DNA of 64,000 nt from Jonesia denitrificans DSM 20603. GTDB lineage: Bacteria > Actinomycetota > Actinomycetes > Actinomycetales > Cellulomonadaceae. This document shows positions 15,902-25,388 of the stretch, in pieces. The position numbers and the translations under genes are program-made. The notes beneath the pieces were generated by a model, which made no database searches, was not told the origin of the DNA, and was given only the letters and a program-made list of their open reading frames with translations. Location: positions 1,364,001-1,428,000 of the forward strand of contig NC_013174.1 of the NCBI RefSeq assembly GCF_000024065.1, written 5' to 3'. Within the stretch, counting starts at the first letter, position 1; every line of letters starts with the position of its first letter.

Positions 15902-18754
15902 ATGTCGCCGAAACGCTCACGGGTCCGTGAACAGCGAAAAAAAGAAGCCCAAGCTGTCGAGCAACCACACCCTGAACAGGAATTGAGCCCTGCGCAACGG
16001 TACGCTCACCACCAACGCACTCGTGCATACCCCCACCTGTCACACTTCGCCACAACACTGGACTTCCCTTTGGATGAATTCCAGCATCAGGCATGTGAAC
16101 ACCTCGAAAAAGGGGACGGTGTTTTGGTTGCAGCTCCCACAGGAGCGGGGAAAACCATCGTGGGGGAGTTCGCGGTTCACCTCGCCCTTCAACAACACCG
16201 CAAAGCGTTTTACACCACCCCCATCAAAGCGCTCTCGAACCAGAAATTTCACGACCTTCAACGTGTCCACGGTCCGCACAACGTTGGATTGCTCACTGGT
16301 GATGCGACAATCAACGGCGAAGCACCCATTGTTGTGATGACCACAGAGGTGCTGCGCAACATGATTTACGCGCAGTCCACCACGCTCGATAATGTTGGCT
16401 ACGTCATCATGGATGAAGTCCACTACCTTGCTGACAGGTTTCGCGGCGCAGTGTGGGAAGAAGTCATCATCCACCTCGACCGGTCGGTGCAACTCGTCTC
16501 GCTGTCTGCCACGGTATCCAACGCGGAGGAGTTCGGGGACTGGCTCGCCGCAGTACGCGGTTCAACCGCTGTCATCGTTTCTGAGCGACGTCCCGTTCCA
16601 CTATGGCAACACGTAATCACCCAAGGGCGGTCAGACAGCCCCGGTGGCCTCATTGATTTGTACGCTCACACCGTCGACCCCACTGATCCTGGTCCCACGC
16701 CGCCCATCAACCCTGACCTTCTCAACACCATGCGACGAGGCCGAGACTCAGGACCCCGCCAGCCACGACGAGGGCGCCCTCAGCATTCAGGTCGTCGAGG
16801 ACCACCACGTTTCGCAGTCATCAATGAGCTTGCTGAAGCAGACCTCCTTCCCGCGATTTATTTCATTTTCTCTCGTGCGGGGTGTAACGCAGCAGTGGAA
16901 CAATGCCTTGCCACAGGCATTACGCTGACCACAGAAACCCAAGCACGCCAGATTCGCATCATTGTTGAATCACGTGTCGCCTCCGTTCCACCAGAAGACC
17001 TGTCAGTCCTTGGGTTTCACGGGTGGCTTGATGGTCTGACCCGTGGAATCGCTGCCCACCACGCTGGCATGCTTCCCTTGTTTAAAGAAGTGGTCGAAGA
17101 ACTCTTCTCGCGTGGTCTGATCAAAGTTGTGTTTGCCACTGAAACACTTGCTTTAGGCATCAATATGCCTGCCCGCACCGTTGTTCTTGAAAAACTTGTG
17201 AAATGGAATGGCACCGCCCACGTCGACATGACGCCAGGGGAGTACACCCAACTCACCGGGCGAGCTGGACGTCGTGGAATTGATGTGGAGGGGCACGCGG
17301 TTGTTGTTGACCACGTGGGGCTTGACCCGATGGCGCTTGTCCGCTTGGCATCACGGCGCACCTACCCGCTCCGATCAAGTTTTTCACCGACCTACAACAT
17401 GGCGGTCAACCTTGTTGACCGGTTTGGTTTCGCACAAGCTCGAGAAATCCTCGAAACGTCCTTTGCACAGTTCCAAGCCGACCGCGGTGTTGTGGATTTG
17501 GCTCGTCAAGCCCAAGGGAACTCGGAAGCCCTCACTGGCTACGAGCAGGCAATGCACTGTGATCGTGGTGATTTTCACGAGTACATGCTCCTTCGCGAAC
17601 GGCTGACTCAACGCGAGCGTCAAGTATCGCAACAAGCATCAACTGCAGCACGGAACGATGCGATTCGCGCACTGTCCGCCTTGCGGGTAGGAGACATTGC
17701 AGAAATTCCTTCAGGGCGATCGACCGGCTATGTTCTGGTATTGGATCGTGGGAAAGACACAGGATTTGAAGGACGGCGCCCATTCGTGTTGACCGAAGGC
17801 GGCAAAACCCGGGTCCTCACCGCCGCCGATGTTCCCCATGGCCTGACCCATGTCGGTTCGATGCGGCTCGATCCCCGACTCAATACCCGGCGGCCTTCCG
17901 ATCGCAGAGCTGCCACTCAACAGTTCCGTGATGTCCTTCGCCACGGTGACATGACACCGGCACCCACACGTGAATATGGGGGCAGAAAGCGCAGGTCTGA
18001 CGCCGGTGGTGACCGTCTTATCGCGTCCCTACGTCAGGAACTGCGGGACCACCCCTGCCATGCTTGTCCAGACCGTGATGACCACGCACGATGGGGGGAG
18101 CGCTGGTTGACGCTCCGTCGGGAGCACGAAGGATTGCTGGCACGCATTGACCGAAAAACTGGGTCCATCGCCAAAGTCTTTGACAAAATCTGCCGCGTAC
18201 TTGATCAGTATGGGTATGTTGAACGCAACGGTGACCACTATGTGGTTACTGAGCAAGGGCGAACACTTCAACGAATTTACGCCGAAAATGATCTCCTCAT
18301 TGCCGAGTGCCTCACCCATGGGGTGTGGAAAGGACTTGACGCCGCACAGCTTGCTGGCGCAGTGTCCGCGGCCGTGTATCAAGCGCGAGGCGAGGAACAT
18401 GCTGAACCCTCGATCCCCGGTGGGCCGACAGGAAAACTGGGGGGCAGCATCGAAAAAATGGCCGCCATGTGGGGAACACTGACCGAACTTGAGGACTCAC
18501 TCGGATTGGAAGAAACTGGGGACCTCGACGCAGGACTCGTGTGGGCCATTCACGCGTGGACAAGAGGGCGGTCACTTGACGCAGTCCTTGATCAATCAGA
18601 ACTCACTGCTGGGGATTTTGTGCGCTGGGCAAAACAGATCCTTGACGCACTTGACCACATCGCTCATGTTGCGCCGGATGAGGCTGTGGCTCAGACCGCC
18701 CGTCAAGCTATTGACTCTATTCGACGCGGCGTCGTTGACTATTCCAGCGTGTAG
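15902..18754 (+). CDS. helY: Ski2/Mtr4-like superfamily 2 RNA helicase HelY
   Basis: A 950-residue DExH helicase. The N-terminus is basic. The ATPase core has Q-like FPLDEFQHQA, Walker A APTGAGKT (near residue 79) and DEVH (near 178). The second RecA domain carries motif VI QLTGRAGRRGIDVEGHAVVV near 455-475. The C-terminal third matches the Ski2/DSHCT helical region. It follows tatC as in Mycobacterium tuberculosis. It is probably involved in RNA remodelling or decay. Length is typical of actinobacterial HelY. Confidence 0.92.
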   Translation: MSPKRSRVREQRKKEAQAVEQPHPEQELSPAQRYAHHQRTRAYPHLSHFATTLDFPLDEFQHQACEHLEKGDGVLVAAPTGAGKTIVGEFAVHLALQQHRKAFYTTPIKALSNQKFHDLQRVHGPHNVGLLTGDATINGEAPIVVMTTEVLRNMIYAQSTTLDNVGYVIMDEVHYLADRFRGAVWEEVIIHLDRSVQLVSLSATVSNAEEFGDWLAAVRGSTAVIVSERRPVPLWQHVITQGRSDSPGGLIDLYAHTVDPTDPGPTPPINPDLLNTMRRGRDSGPRQPRRGRPQHSGRRGPPRFAVINELAEADLLPAIYFIFSRAGCNAAVEQCLATGITLTTETQARQIRIIVESRVASVPPEDLSVLGFHGWLDGLTRGIAAHHAGMLPLFKEVVEELFSRGLIKVVFATETLALGINMPARTVVLEKLVKWNGTAHVDMTPGEYTQLTGRAGRRGIDVEGHAVVVDHVGLDPMALVRLASRRTYPLRSSFSPTYNMAVNLVDRFGFAQAREILETSFAQFQADRGVVDLARQAQGNSEALTGYEQAMHCDRGDFHEYMLLRERLTQRERQVSQQASTAARNDAIRALSALRVGDIAEIPSGRSTGYVLVLDRGKDTGFEGRRPFVLTEGGKTRVLTAADVPHGLTHVGSMRLDPRLNTRRPSDRRAATQQFRDVLRHGDMTPAPTREYGGRKRRSDAGGDRLIASLRQELRDHPCHACPDRDDHARWGERWLTLRREHEGLLARIDRKTGSIAKVFDKICRVLDQYGYVERNGDHYVVTEQGRTLQRIYAENDLLIAECLTHGVWKGLDAAQLAGAVSAAVYQARGEEHAEPSIPGGPTGKLGGSIEKMAAMWGTLTELEDSLGLEETGDLDAGLVWAIHAWTRGRSLDAVLDQSELTAGDFVRWAKQILDALDHIAHVAPDEAVAQTARQAIDSIRRGVVDYSSV

Positions 18755-18760
18755 GAGATC

Positions 18761-20392
18761 ATGACTATGCCACAACTGTTAATAACAAACGCCACCATTC
18801 ATTCTTCTCGTCATCCTTTTGCAACCGCGCTGCTCGTGGACAACGGTGTTGTCGCGTGGGTGGGGGACACCGAGGTTGCACGGTCAATTGCCCCTAACGC
18901 CACCGTGCGCGACGCTGAAGGAGCTCTTGTCACGCCAGCGTTTGTGGACGCTCACGTGCATGTGTTGGAAACAGCAATCACGATGCGGTCACCGCAACTA
19001 TCCCCCCGGGCTGGGGTAACAACGCGGGAACAGGTGAAGAACCGTATTGCTGAGGCGGCGGCTGGATGGAAGCCAGGGGAGCACCCCATCACGTTCCTGG
19101 GATACGACGATTCCGGGTGGCCAGAACAGGATCGGTTGTCATGGCAGGACATTGATCAGGTGGCTGGTACGGTCCCCGTCTATGTGCCACGAGCTGATCT
19201 CCACTCGGCCTTAGGGTCTACTGCGTTGCTGCGGTGGGCGGAACTCAACGATGTCAACACTCCACGAACTACGCCGCTTCGTGACGATGACCATGTGCAT
19301 GTACGTCAGGCACTGCAGGTGTTGGACCCGTTCTTCCGCGACGAACTGTACCGGTCAGTGTTGGCGCGCTGCGCATCGTTAGGTGTTGTGGAGGTTCACG
19401 AAAACTCGGCGCCTGGGATTGACACCCGCGCTGGGTTGGCGCGGCTTATTGAGATGACACGTGAGCCGGAATCTGGTCTTCCGCTTGTTGTGGGGTATCG
19501 TGGCGAGGCTGTGAGTTCAGTTGACCAGGTAGAGGCGCTGGCAACTGAAATCCCTGGCCTGCAAGGTCTTGCTGGGGATTTATCGGTCGATGGTTCGTTC
19601 GGGTCACGTTCTGCACTGCTCCGGCAGGATTACAGTGACGATGCGGGCAATCGCGGGACACAGCATCTGTCCGTGACAACTGTGGCTGACCACATTCGTG
19701 CGACCTCCCTTGCCGGAGTTCAAGGTGGGTTTCATGTGATCGGTGACGGCGCACTCGATGTGGTAGTTCAGGCTCTTCAGCAGGTTGCTGGTGAGTCCCC
19801 CCAGATGCGTCAAGCAATCCGGCGGGCGGGGCACCGACTTGAACACGTTGAACTCCTTGATGACAACGCTCTTGCAACGTGTGTGGACCTCAGCGTGATG
19901 ATCAGCGCCCAGCCAGCGTTCGACGCATGGTGGGGTGGGCCATCAGGAATGTACGCCCAGCGACTAGGCCAGCAGCGGGCGCTGGCAACGACGCCGATCC
20001 GGTCAATGATGGCCTCTGGTGTCACGGTTGGGTTCGGGTCTGATTCGCCGGTGACGCCAATAAACCCATGGGATGGTGTGCGTGCTGCGGTGTGGCACAC
20101 CAACAGTGATCAGCGTATTTCTGCACGGGCTGCGTTTCGCGCACACACACGCGCCGGGCATCGGTTACGTGGAGAAGTCACAGCTGGGGAGATCACTGTG
20201 GGGGCTCCTGCTCATCTTGCGTTGTGGGATGCGCCGGAGTTAGGTGTCCAGGCTGAAAATGATGGGCGTTCGTCGTGGTCAACTGATGCGCGCAGTGGTA
20301 CACCGTTGCTTCCTTACCTTGCTCAAGAGGGTCTTGTTCCCACCTGTTTAGCTACCTGGCGCAGTGGAGAGTTGATCTACGAAGCACCGTAA
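18761..20392 (+). CDS. Amidohydrolase family 3 (YtcJ-like) metal-dependent hydrolase
   Basis: A 543-residue metal-dependent hydrolase of unknown substrate. Metal ligands include DAHVHVLE (near residue 65), HVIGDGALDVVVQALQ (near 328), HRLEHVELL (near 360) and GFGSDSPVTPINPW (near 425). The final beta-sandwich segment (GEITVGAPAHLALWD) is typical. The DGSFGSRSALL stretch is characteristic of YtcJ-like members. It begins 6 bases after helY with an AGGAG site, so it is in the same transcript. The link to HelY is probably only positional. Confidence 0.85.
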   Translation: MTMPQLLITNATIHSSRHPFATALLVDNGVVAWVGDTEVARSIAPNATVRDAEGALVTPAFVDAHVHVLETAITMRSPQLSPRAGVTTREQVKNRIAEAAAGWKPGEHPITFLGYDDSGWPEQDRLSWQDIDQVAGTVPVYVPRADLHSALGSTALLRWAELNDVNTPRTTPLRDDDHVHVRQALQVLDPFFRDELYRSVLARCASLGVVEVHENSAPGIDTRAGLARLIEMTREPESGLPLVVGYRGEAVSSVDQVEALATEIPGLQGLAGDLSVDGSFGSRSALLRQDYSDDAGNRGTQHLSVTTVADHIRATSLAGVQGGFHVIGDGALDVVVQALQQVAGESPQMRQAIRRAGHRLEHVELLDDNALATCVDLSVMISAQPAFDAWWGGPSGMYAQRLGQQRALATTPIRSMMASGVTVGFGSDSPVTPINPWDGVRAAVWHTNSDQRISARAAFRAHTRAGHRLRGEVTAGEITVGAPAHLALWDAPELGVQAENDGRSSWSTDARSGTPLLPYLAQEGLVPTCLATWRSGELIYEAP

Positions 20393-20732
20393 GGGTTCAA
20401 CGGCCGGATTAATGGGTCAGCGCCTGTTTTCACCCGTTGCGGTTGTGGGCGCGATCACGCCGATTTCATGAACACAAGCCCCCCAGGACGTGACCAGAAG
20501 TTGACATGCGGCTAGCAACGCGGGAAGGTGGACAGTGCCCACGCTCGAAGCGTTCTGCTGTGCGTGTGGTGGCCGACGCGAAAGCGCACATGTGGCCCCC
20601 GAGTTCAGTAGAAAACGTGAATGATCACGGTACGAAGGACTCGGGGGCCATCATGATGTTGACCGCTAGTCAACGTTGAGTTGTGGGGCGTGTGCGCAGG
20701 GAAAATTCAGTCTCCTCACGTAGTGTGACTGC
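20393..20732. other. Gene-free region with hairpins between the amidohydrolase gene and lnt
   Basis: 340 bases with no supported gene. It holds a small hairpin (ACGCT-CGA-AGCGT, 20541-20553) and the large nested hairpin described separately (20592-20651). The distal part should contain the promoter for lnt. Short frames on the minus strand here have no ribosome-binding site and unlikely composition. Confidence 0.6.
20592..20651. repeat. Large nested hairpin in the intergenic region
   Basis: TGGCCCCCGAGT (20593-20604) and ACTCGGGGGCCA (20639-20650) are perfect 12-bp complements; the stem extends to 15 pairs with two G-U pairs and one C-G. Its loop contains a second hairpin, CGTGA-ATGA-TCACG (20616-20629). 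No T run follows. It could be a stable RNA structure terminating the upstream operon, a small RNA, or a repeat-family copy. Confidence 0.55.
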
Positions 20733-22325
20733 GTGAACGTGCATCAAGTACCCGTGCCTTTCGTGCTGATGATCGCTGCTGTGAGCGGTTTCTTCACAGA
20801 TTGGGCTTTTCCTGACCGTAACCTGTGGGGTCTTGCCTTTGTCGGTATAGCAGGGTTGTGGCTTGCCACCTGGAAACGCCACTCTGGCGTCAGTTTTGTT
20901 GCTGGTTGGGTGTGGGGCCTTGCGTTCTTCTTGCCACACATTCGTTGGGCTGAGTACGCCGTGGGCGGCGCGTTGCCGTGGGTTGCGCTGAGCGTAGTAC
21001 AGGGTTTGTACATTGGTGTTTTCGCGTGGGCGTGGTCGTTTGCTGCACGAAGCCGATTCCTCCGTGGCTCCTTTGCACGACAGTCGTTTGCGTTCGCCAC
21101 GTTATGGGTCGCGGTTGAATACCTTCGCATGACCACCCCCTTTGGAGGATTTCCCTGGGGGAGGCTTGGATTTTCGCAATCTGAGTCGCCTATTGCGCGG
21201 CTCGCATGGCTAGGCGGTATTCCACTCACATCCTTCGCGGTAGCTCTGATCGGCGCCCTTCTCGGTGTGCTCGTCCTTGGTCTCATTCGACTTAATCTTG
21301 TGTCGATTGGATCCGCTGGCCTTGGCGCCGTCATCATGCTTGCGAGCGGTTTCCTTATTCCACTAGACACTCAGGCTCAGCAGGGAATGCTCACGGTGGG
21401 AGGTGTTCAAGGCAACGTGGAGAATCCCGGTCTTGGCGCTTTTGCAAACCGCCAAGAGGTCCTCAATAACCACGTCGCTGGAACTCATCAGCTGGCGGGA
21501 CAGCCGGGTTTGGACCTTGTTGTGTGGCCTGAAAATGGGACGGATATTGACCCACAAGCTGACGCAGGAGCTGCCGCCCTGATCGATGCGGCAGCTCGCG
21601 ACGTCGGTGTACCAGTACTCCTTGGAGCGCAGGAATACCCTGACAGCGGTGGGCGGTACAACGTGTCGCTTCTGTGGCAGGAAGGGCAGGGGGTGACGGG
21701 ACGCTACGTGAAACAGCATCCCGTCCCGTTTGGCGAATACATTCCCTTTCGTGATTTCTTCCGTCGACTGTCGCCAGCTGTAGACCTCATTTCCACGGAT
21801 ATGTTGCCAGGAGAGCAGCCATCAATACTTGACGTTCCGATTGATTCGCTTGATCGCGATGTGCGGGTCTCACCCATCATCTGCTTTGAAGTTGGGTATG
21901 ACAACATCATTTATGATGCGGTGAAACGTGGGGGAGAGGTCCTTATTGTCCAAACGAATAACGCCTCGTTTGGCCACACAAATGAGTCCACCCAACAACT
22001 TGCGATGTCTCGGTTGCGTGCCATTGAAACTGGGCGCGCTGTGATCCACGTGTCCACGGTGGGGGTTTCTGCTGTCTACACCCCCCATGGTGTCGAGAAG
22101 GTGCGGACAGGGCATTTCACCGCAGAGCAGTTTGTCCAGCGGGTTGCTTTGCGTACGTCACTGACTCCGGCAGTCAGGCTCGGGATCGCTCCCACAGTAG
22201 TTGCTGGAGGTGCTAGTGTGTTGCTCGTGGTAACGGGCATCATTGATGCTCGCCACCGGTCGCGTACGCGGGGGGCTGCTCGACCGCGACCATCCCGCAA
22301 AGAAGCGGCCGTGAGGAAGGGCTGA
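20733..22325 (+). CDS. lnt: Apolipoprotein N-acyltransferase
   Basis: A 530-residue membrane enzyme that N-acylates the Cys of lipoproteins. Five to six N-terminal helices span about residues 1-200. The periplasmic nitrilase domain follows with the catalytic triad in context: Glu in VVWPENGTDI (near 267), Lys in GRYVKQHPVPFGEYIP (near 324) and Cys in SPIICFEVGYDN (near 384). A last helix near 490 precedes an Arg-rich tail. It starts with GTG and ends one base before ppm1. In M. tuberculosis the two activities are fused in one protein; here they are separate genes. Confidence 0.93.
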   Translation: MNVHQVPVPFVLMIAAVSGFFTDWAFPDRNLWGLAFVGIAGLWLATWKRHSGVSFVAGWVWGLAFFLPHIRWAEYAVGGALPWVALSVVQGLYIGVFAWAWSFAARSRFLRGSFARQSFAFATLWVAVEYLRMTTPFGGFPWGRLGFSQSESPIARLAWLGGIPLTSFAVALIGALLGVLVLGLIRLNLVSIGSAGLGAVIMLASGFLIPLDTQAQQGMLTVGGVQGNVENPGLGAFANRQEVLNNHVAGTHQLAGQPGLDLVVWPENGTDIDPQADAGAAALIDAAARDVGVPVLLGAQEYPDSGGRYNVSLLWQEGQGVTGRYVKQHPVPFGEYIPFRDFFRRLSPAVDLISTDMLPGEQPSILDVPIDSLDRDVRVSPIICFEVGYDNIIYDAVKRGGEVLIVQTNNASFGHTNESTQQLAMSRLRAIETGRAVIHVSTVGVSAVYTPHGVEKVRTGHFTAEQFVQRVALRTSLTPAVRLGIAPTVVAGGASVLLVVTGIIDARHRSRTRGAARPRPSRKEAAVRKG

Positions 22326-22326
22326 A

Positions 22327-23136
22327 GTGGCTCAGTCACCAGCACAACAGGTACTCGTCATCATTCCCACCTACAATGAGAAGGATAATCTTCCCGTTGT
22401 TGTCCCTGCACTACTCTCATCCCTCAACTGTCATGTGCTCGTTGTTGATGACAACAGTCCCGACGGTACCGGCAAAGTTGCCGACAGTTTGGCACGCCAT
22501 GACGATCGTGTTCACGTGCTGCACCGAACAGCGAAAGAAGGGCTTGGGGCTGCCTACCTTGCCGGCTTTGCTTGGGGATTGGCCCGGTCGTACTCAATTC
22601 TGTGTGAGATGGACGCCGATGGTTCTCATCGACCGCAAGACGCACCGTTGTTAATTGAAGCAGTGCAGGCGTCACGCACCACTGTCATGGCCGTAGGGTC
22701 TCGATGGGTTCCTGGCGGAAAGGTTGAGAATTGGCCTTGGTATCGTCATGTCTTATCCCGTGCGGGAAACATGTACGTCAAACTGATGCTTCGTCTACCC
22801 ATTCGTGATGCCACGGCTGGTTTCAGAGCTTACCGGTCGTCTGCGCTGTCGCAGATCGATTTTTCGACCATTCATTCCCACGGATACTGCTTTCAAGTGG
22901 ACATGACTCGGCATATTGACGCGCTCGAGGGCACGGTTGCAGAGGTTCCGATCACGTTCGTTGAACGGACAATGGGGGAGTCTAAGATGAACGGGCGCAT
23001 TGTGCGTGAGGCACTGTGGCGAGTCACGCTGTGGGGTTTCGCTCGTGTCCTCCCGGGAAAGAAGAAACCCCTCATAACAACGGGGGATATGTCATGTCCA
23101 CGCCAGGTGGACGATGACATTGCCACATCATTATGA
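22327..23136 (+). CDS. ppm1: Polyprenol monophosphomannose synthase
   Basis: A 269-residue GT2-family glycosyltransferase that loads mannose from GDP-mannose onto polyprenyl phosphate, the donor for lipoglycans and protein O-mannosylation. Conserved motifs are IIPTYNEKDNLP, VVDDNSPDGTG and the metal-binding CEMDADGSHRPQD (near residue 97), plus DATAGFRAYR. It has no C-terminal membrane helices; it may be recruited by the adjacent Lnt, as described for mycobacterial Ppm1/Ppm2. It starts with GTG, one base after lnt. Confidence 0.9.
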   Translation: MAQSPAQQVLVIIPTYNEKDNLPVVVPALLSSLNCHVLVVDDNSPDGTGKVADSLARHDDRVHVLHRTAKEGLGAAYLAGFAWGLARSYSILCEMDADGSHRPQDAPLLIEAVQASRTTVMAVGSRWVPGGKVENWPWYRHVLSRAGNMYVKLMLRLPIRDATAGFRAYRSSALSQIDFSTIHSHGYCFQVDMTRHIDALEGTVAEVPITFVERTMGESKMNGRIVREALWRVTLWGFARVLPGKKKPLITTGDMSCPRQVDDDIATSL

Positions 23137-23171
23137 GGGGAAAGCGCTCTTCACCTGCACAGAGACACGAG

Positions 23172-23531
23172 TTAAGACCGAGCGAAGCCAGATCCGCGTC
23201 GTAGTTTCCCTGCACGGAGAAGCTCCAAGCGCTCAGTGAGTAGTTCGTCAAGTTCTTTTTCGGTGCGGCGTTCTAGGAGCATGTCCCAGTGCGTGCGGAC
23301 CGCTTTAGCCGGAGCTTCTTCTGGACGCTCGGCATCGTTGAGAAGGGCTTGTTCGCCACACCTACATTCCCACACAACTGGAACTTCAGCTTCAGTGGAA
23401 AACGGCAGGATGATCACGTGTCCGTTGGGGCACTCGTAGCGTGCTTCTTGCCGCGGAGCGAACTCGACGTTCTCATCGGTTTCCATACTTTTCGAACCGA
23501 TGGACATGCCGCGCAATGAACGATCTGCCAT
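23172..23531 (-). CDS. rbpA: RNA polymerase-binding protein RbpA
   Basis: A 119-residue actinobacterial transcription activator that binds RNA polymerase and the primary sigma factor. It starts MADRSLRGMSIGSKSMETDE. The zinc knuckle YECPNGH ... WECRCG gives Cys34, His38, Cys56 and Cys58. The sigma-interacting C-terminal helix TEKELDELLTERLELLRAG is present. It converges with ppm1. Its promoter must lie in the 420-bp gap upstream. The family is restricted to Actinobacteria and is good taxonomic evidence. Confidence 0.96.
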   Translation of the reverse strand: MADRSLRGMSIGSKSMETDENVEFAPRQEARYECPNGHVIILPFSTEAEVPVVWECRCGEQALLNDAERPEEAPAKAVRTHWDMLLERRTEKELDELLTERLELLRAGKLRRGSGFARS

Positions 23532-23951
23532 GTGTGGCTGCTACCTTCCTGTAGTGGAGTTGAGGCACCGTTGCCCAGGAATGATCCCGAACGTCAACAC
23601 GCCGCCAGCAAACCCGTCGTGGCCGACTTTCCATTGTACATAACGCTCCGGGCATCGTCGTTGTTCCGCGGGCATGTCACAGTTTCCCATAAACCATCAT
23701 CATGGATGTCGTATCCAGCAATGAGCACCAACCTACCCAGCAGAAACTCCGATAATGTACGTTATGACATTTTACAGTGATGGATCATCCACGAGTTTGT
23801 CCCATTAGCACCCCACCGACCCCTCTTCATCTGGCAGTTCCGACCTCTGAAAAGCCATGAGCTCTCTGTCAGCTCAATCCCGTTCCAGGCGTCGTTCGCG
23901 ATTGCGGAAACACACTGCGCCAACGTCTTACCGTATGGCCACCGTATATCT
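23532..23951. other. Gene-free region between divergent rbpA and phospholipase D-family gene
   Basis: About 420 bases with no supported coding frame. It should contain the promoters of both divergent genes. The quasi-palindromic stretch TAATGTACGTTA followed by TGACATT (23753-23771, with AATGT/ACATT arms) could be an operator. A minus-strand frame at 23762-24046 lacks a ribosome-binding site and overlaps the start of the next gene. No tRNA or clear terminator was seen. Confidence 0.5.
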
Positions 23952-25313
23952 ATGCATGACATGTGGCCGGAGGAGGACTGCGTCAGATCACAGCGCGATG
24001 ATGACCTCACACGCGAAATCAACAGGCTAACTCCCCCGTCGCACACTACTGTTAGTCACGTGGCCACACCGTTTGAACAACTAACTTCATTTGCACGACA
24101 AACAGCAGTGCGCATGGCGCTTCTTGGTGCCGCAACAACTTTTGGAACGGCAATTGGCATCACAGCGCTGGACCATTTTCACAAACGAAAAGAACAACGC
24201 CAGGCACAATTCCCCCATCAACGGCCTGTGACTGTCGATATTCACGGCACAGAGGCGACCGTCTACACCTACGGCGCCGACGTGTATGCAGATATGCTTG
24301 CGGCGATCCGTTCAGCTGAAGTGTCAATCTATCTCGAAAGCTACATTTGGAAAAATGATGAGGTTGGCCTCGAATTCAAAGACGCAGTGATCGATGCGGC
24401 TCAGCGTGGAGTTGAGGTGTACCTTATTTATGACACCTTCGCCAACCTCGTTGTCCCCCGAGAGTTCTTCCGCTTCCCGAGTAATGTACACGTGCTTGCG
24501 TACCCACTTTTTCGACCACAGATCCTTTTGCTCAATTTAAAGTACACCGGGCGAGATCACAGAAAAATTCTTGTTGTTGATGAAGCAGTAGGGTTTGTCG
24601 GTGGGTTCAACATCGGGTCGGTCTACGCTACCCAATGGCGAGACACTCACCTCAAACTGACAGGGCCGGGCGTATGGGAACTCACCAACGCTTTCGTGAG
24701 CTTCTGGAACCATAATCGGACCGAAGCTCTCCCCCTGATCGAACCATCAGCAACACCTGACTGGCTCCCCCGAATCCAAACAGCTGAAAATGCACCAATT
24801 CGACAGGTGTATCCGGTTCGGAATATCTACTTATCTGCGATTCGTCGTGCAACACATCATATTTATCTCACCCAGGCATACTTCATTCCTGATGATGTGT
24901 TCCTGCAGGACCTTCTCGATGCGGCCGCACGGGGTGTTGATGTACGAGTTATCGTCCCAGAGGCGTCCAACCACGTGATCACTGATTGGCTTTCTCGAGG
25001 TCTTTATTCCAAACTCTTGCGCGGTGGAGTGACTATTTGGCTCTACCAAAATGCAATGGTGCATGCAAAGACGTGCACAGTTGATGGCGAATGGACAACA
25101 ATCGGTACTGCAAACATTGACCGGCTCAGCTTGCAAGGTAACTACGAAATTAACATGTCCATTTACAGCGTGGAACTCGCTCAAGAAATGGAAAAGGTCT
25201 TCGCTTTAGACTTATCGAACTGCAGGCGGCTTGATCTTGACGAGTGGGAGAACCGGCCTGTGATGAATCGGATCGGTGAACGTGTGCTCACCCCGCTCAC
25301 TCCCCTGTTGTAA
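23952..25313 (+). CDS. Phospholipase D-family cardiolipin synthase-like protein
   Basis: A 453-residue protein with two HKD motifs: His203-Lys205-Asp210 (DHRKILVVD) and His371-Lys373-Asp378 (VHAKTCTVD), each followed by GGFN or GTAN. A membrane helix lies near residues 53-72. This architecture fits a cardiolipin synthase or related phosphatidyltransferase at the inner membrane. The start is uncertain: no good ribosome-binding site precedes 23952, and a GTG at 24060 or an ATG at 24114 would still keep both HKD motifs. It is the only plus-strand gene between divergent rbpA and convergent pyc. Confidence 0.82.
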   Translation: MHDMWPEEDCVRSQRDDDLTREINRLTPPSHTTVSHVATPFEQLTSFARQTAVRMALLGAATTFGTAIGITALDHFHKRKEQRQAQFPHQRPVTVDIHGTEATVYTYGADVYADMLAAIRSAEVSIYLESYIWKNDEVGLEFKDAVIDAAQRGVEVYLIYDTFANLVVPREFFRFPSNVHVLAYPLFRPQILLLNLKYTGRDHRKILVVDEAVGFVGGFNIGSVYATQWRDTHLKLTGPGVWELTNAFVSFWNHNRTEALPLIEPSATPDWLPRIQTAENAPIRQVYPVRNIYLSAIRRATHHIYLTQAYFIPDDVFLQDLLDAAARGVDVRVIVPEASNHVITDWLSRGLYSKLLRGGVTIWLYQNAMVHAKTCTVDGEWTTIGTANIDRLSLQGNYEINMSIYSVELAQEMEKVFALDLSNCRRLDLDEWENRPVMNRIGERVLTPLTPLL

Positions 25314-25326
25314 CCACACGTGTCGC

Positions 25327-25371
25327 AAAACGCCGGGTAGCTTCCATCTCCTCGAAGCTACCCGGCGTTTT
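25327..25371. terminator. Bidirectional terminator between the phospholipase D-family gene and pyc
   Basis: AAAACGCCGGGTAGCTTC and GAAGCTACCCGGCGTTTT form a perfect 18-bp stem with a 9-base loop. The A/T flanks give U runs in both directions, serving the two convergent genes. Confidence 0.93.
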
Positions 25372-25388
25372 CTCGCGGTCAGACGTGG

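Noticed and set aside
23762-24046. 94-codon minus-strand frame in the rbpA upstream gap
   Set aside because: No ribosome-binding site, unlikely composition, and overlap with the phospholipase D-family gene start.
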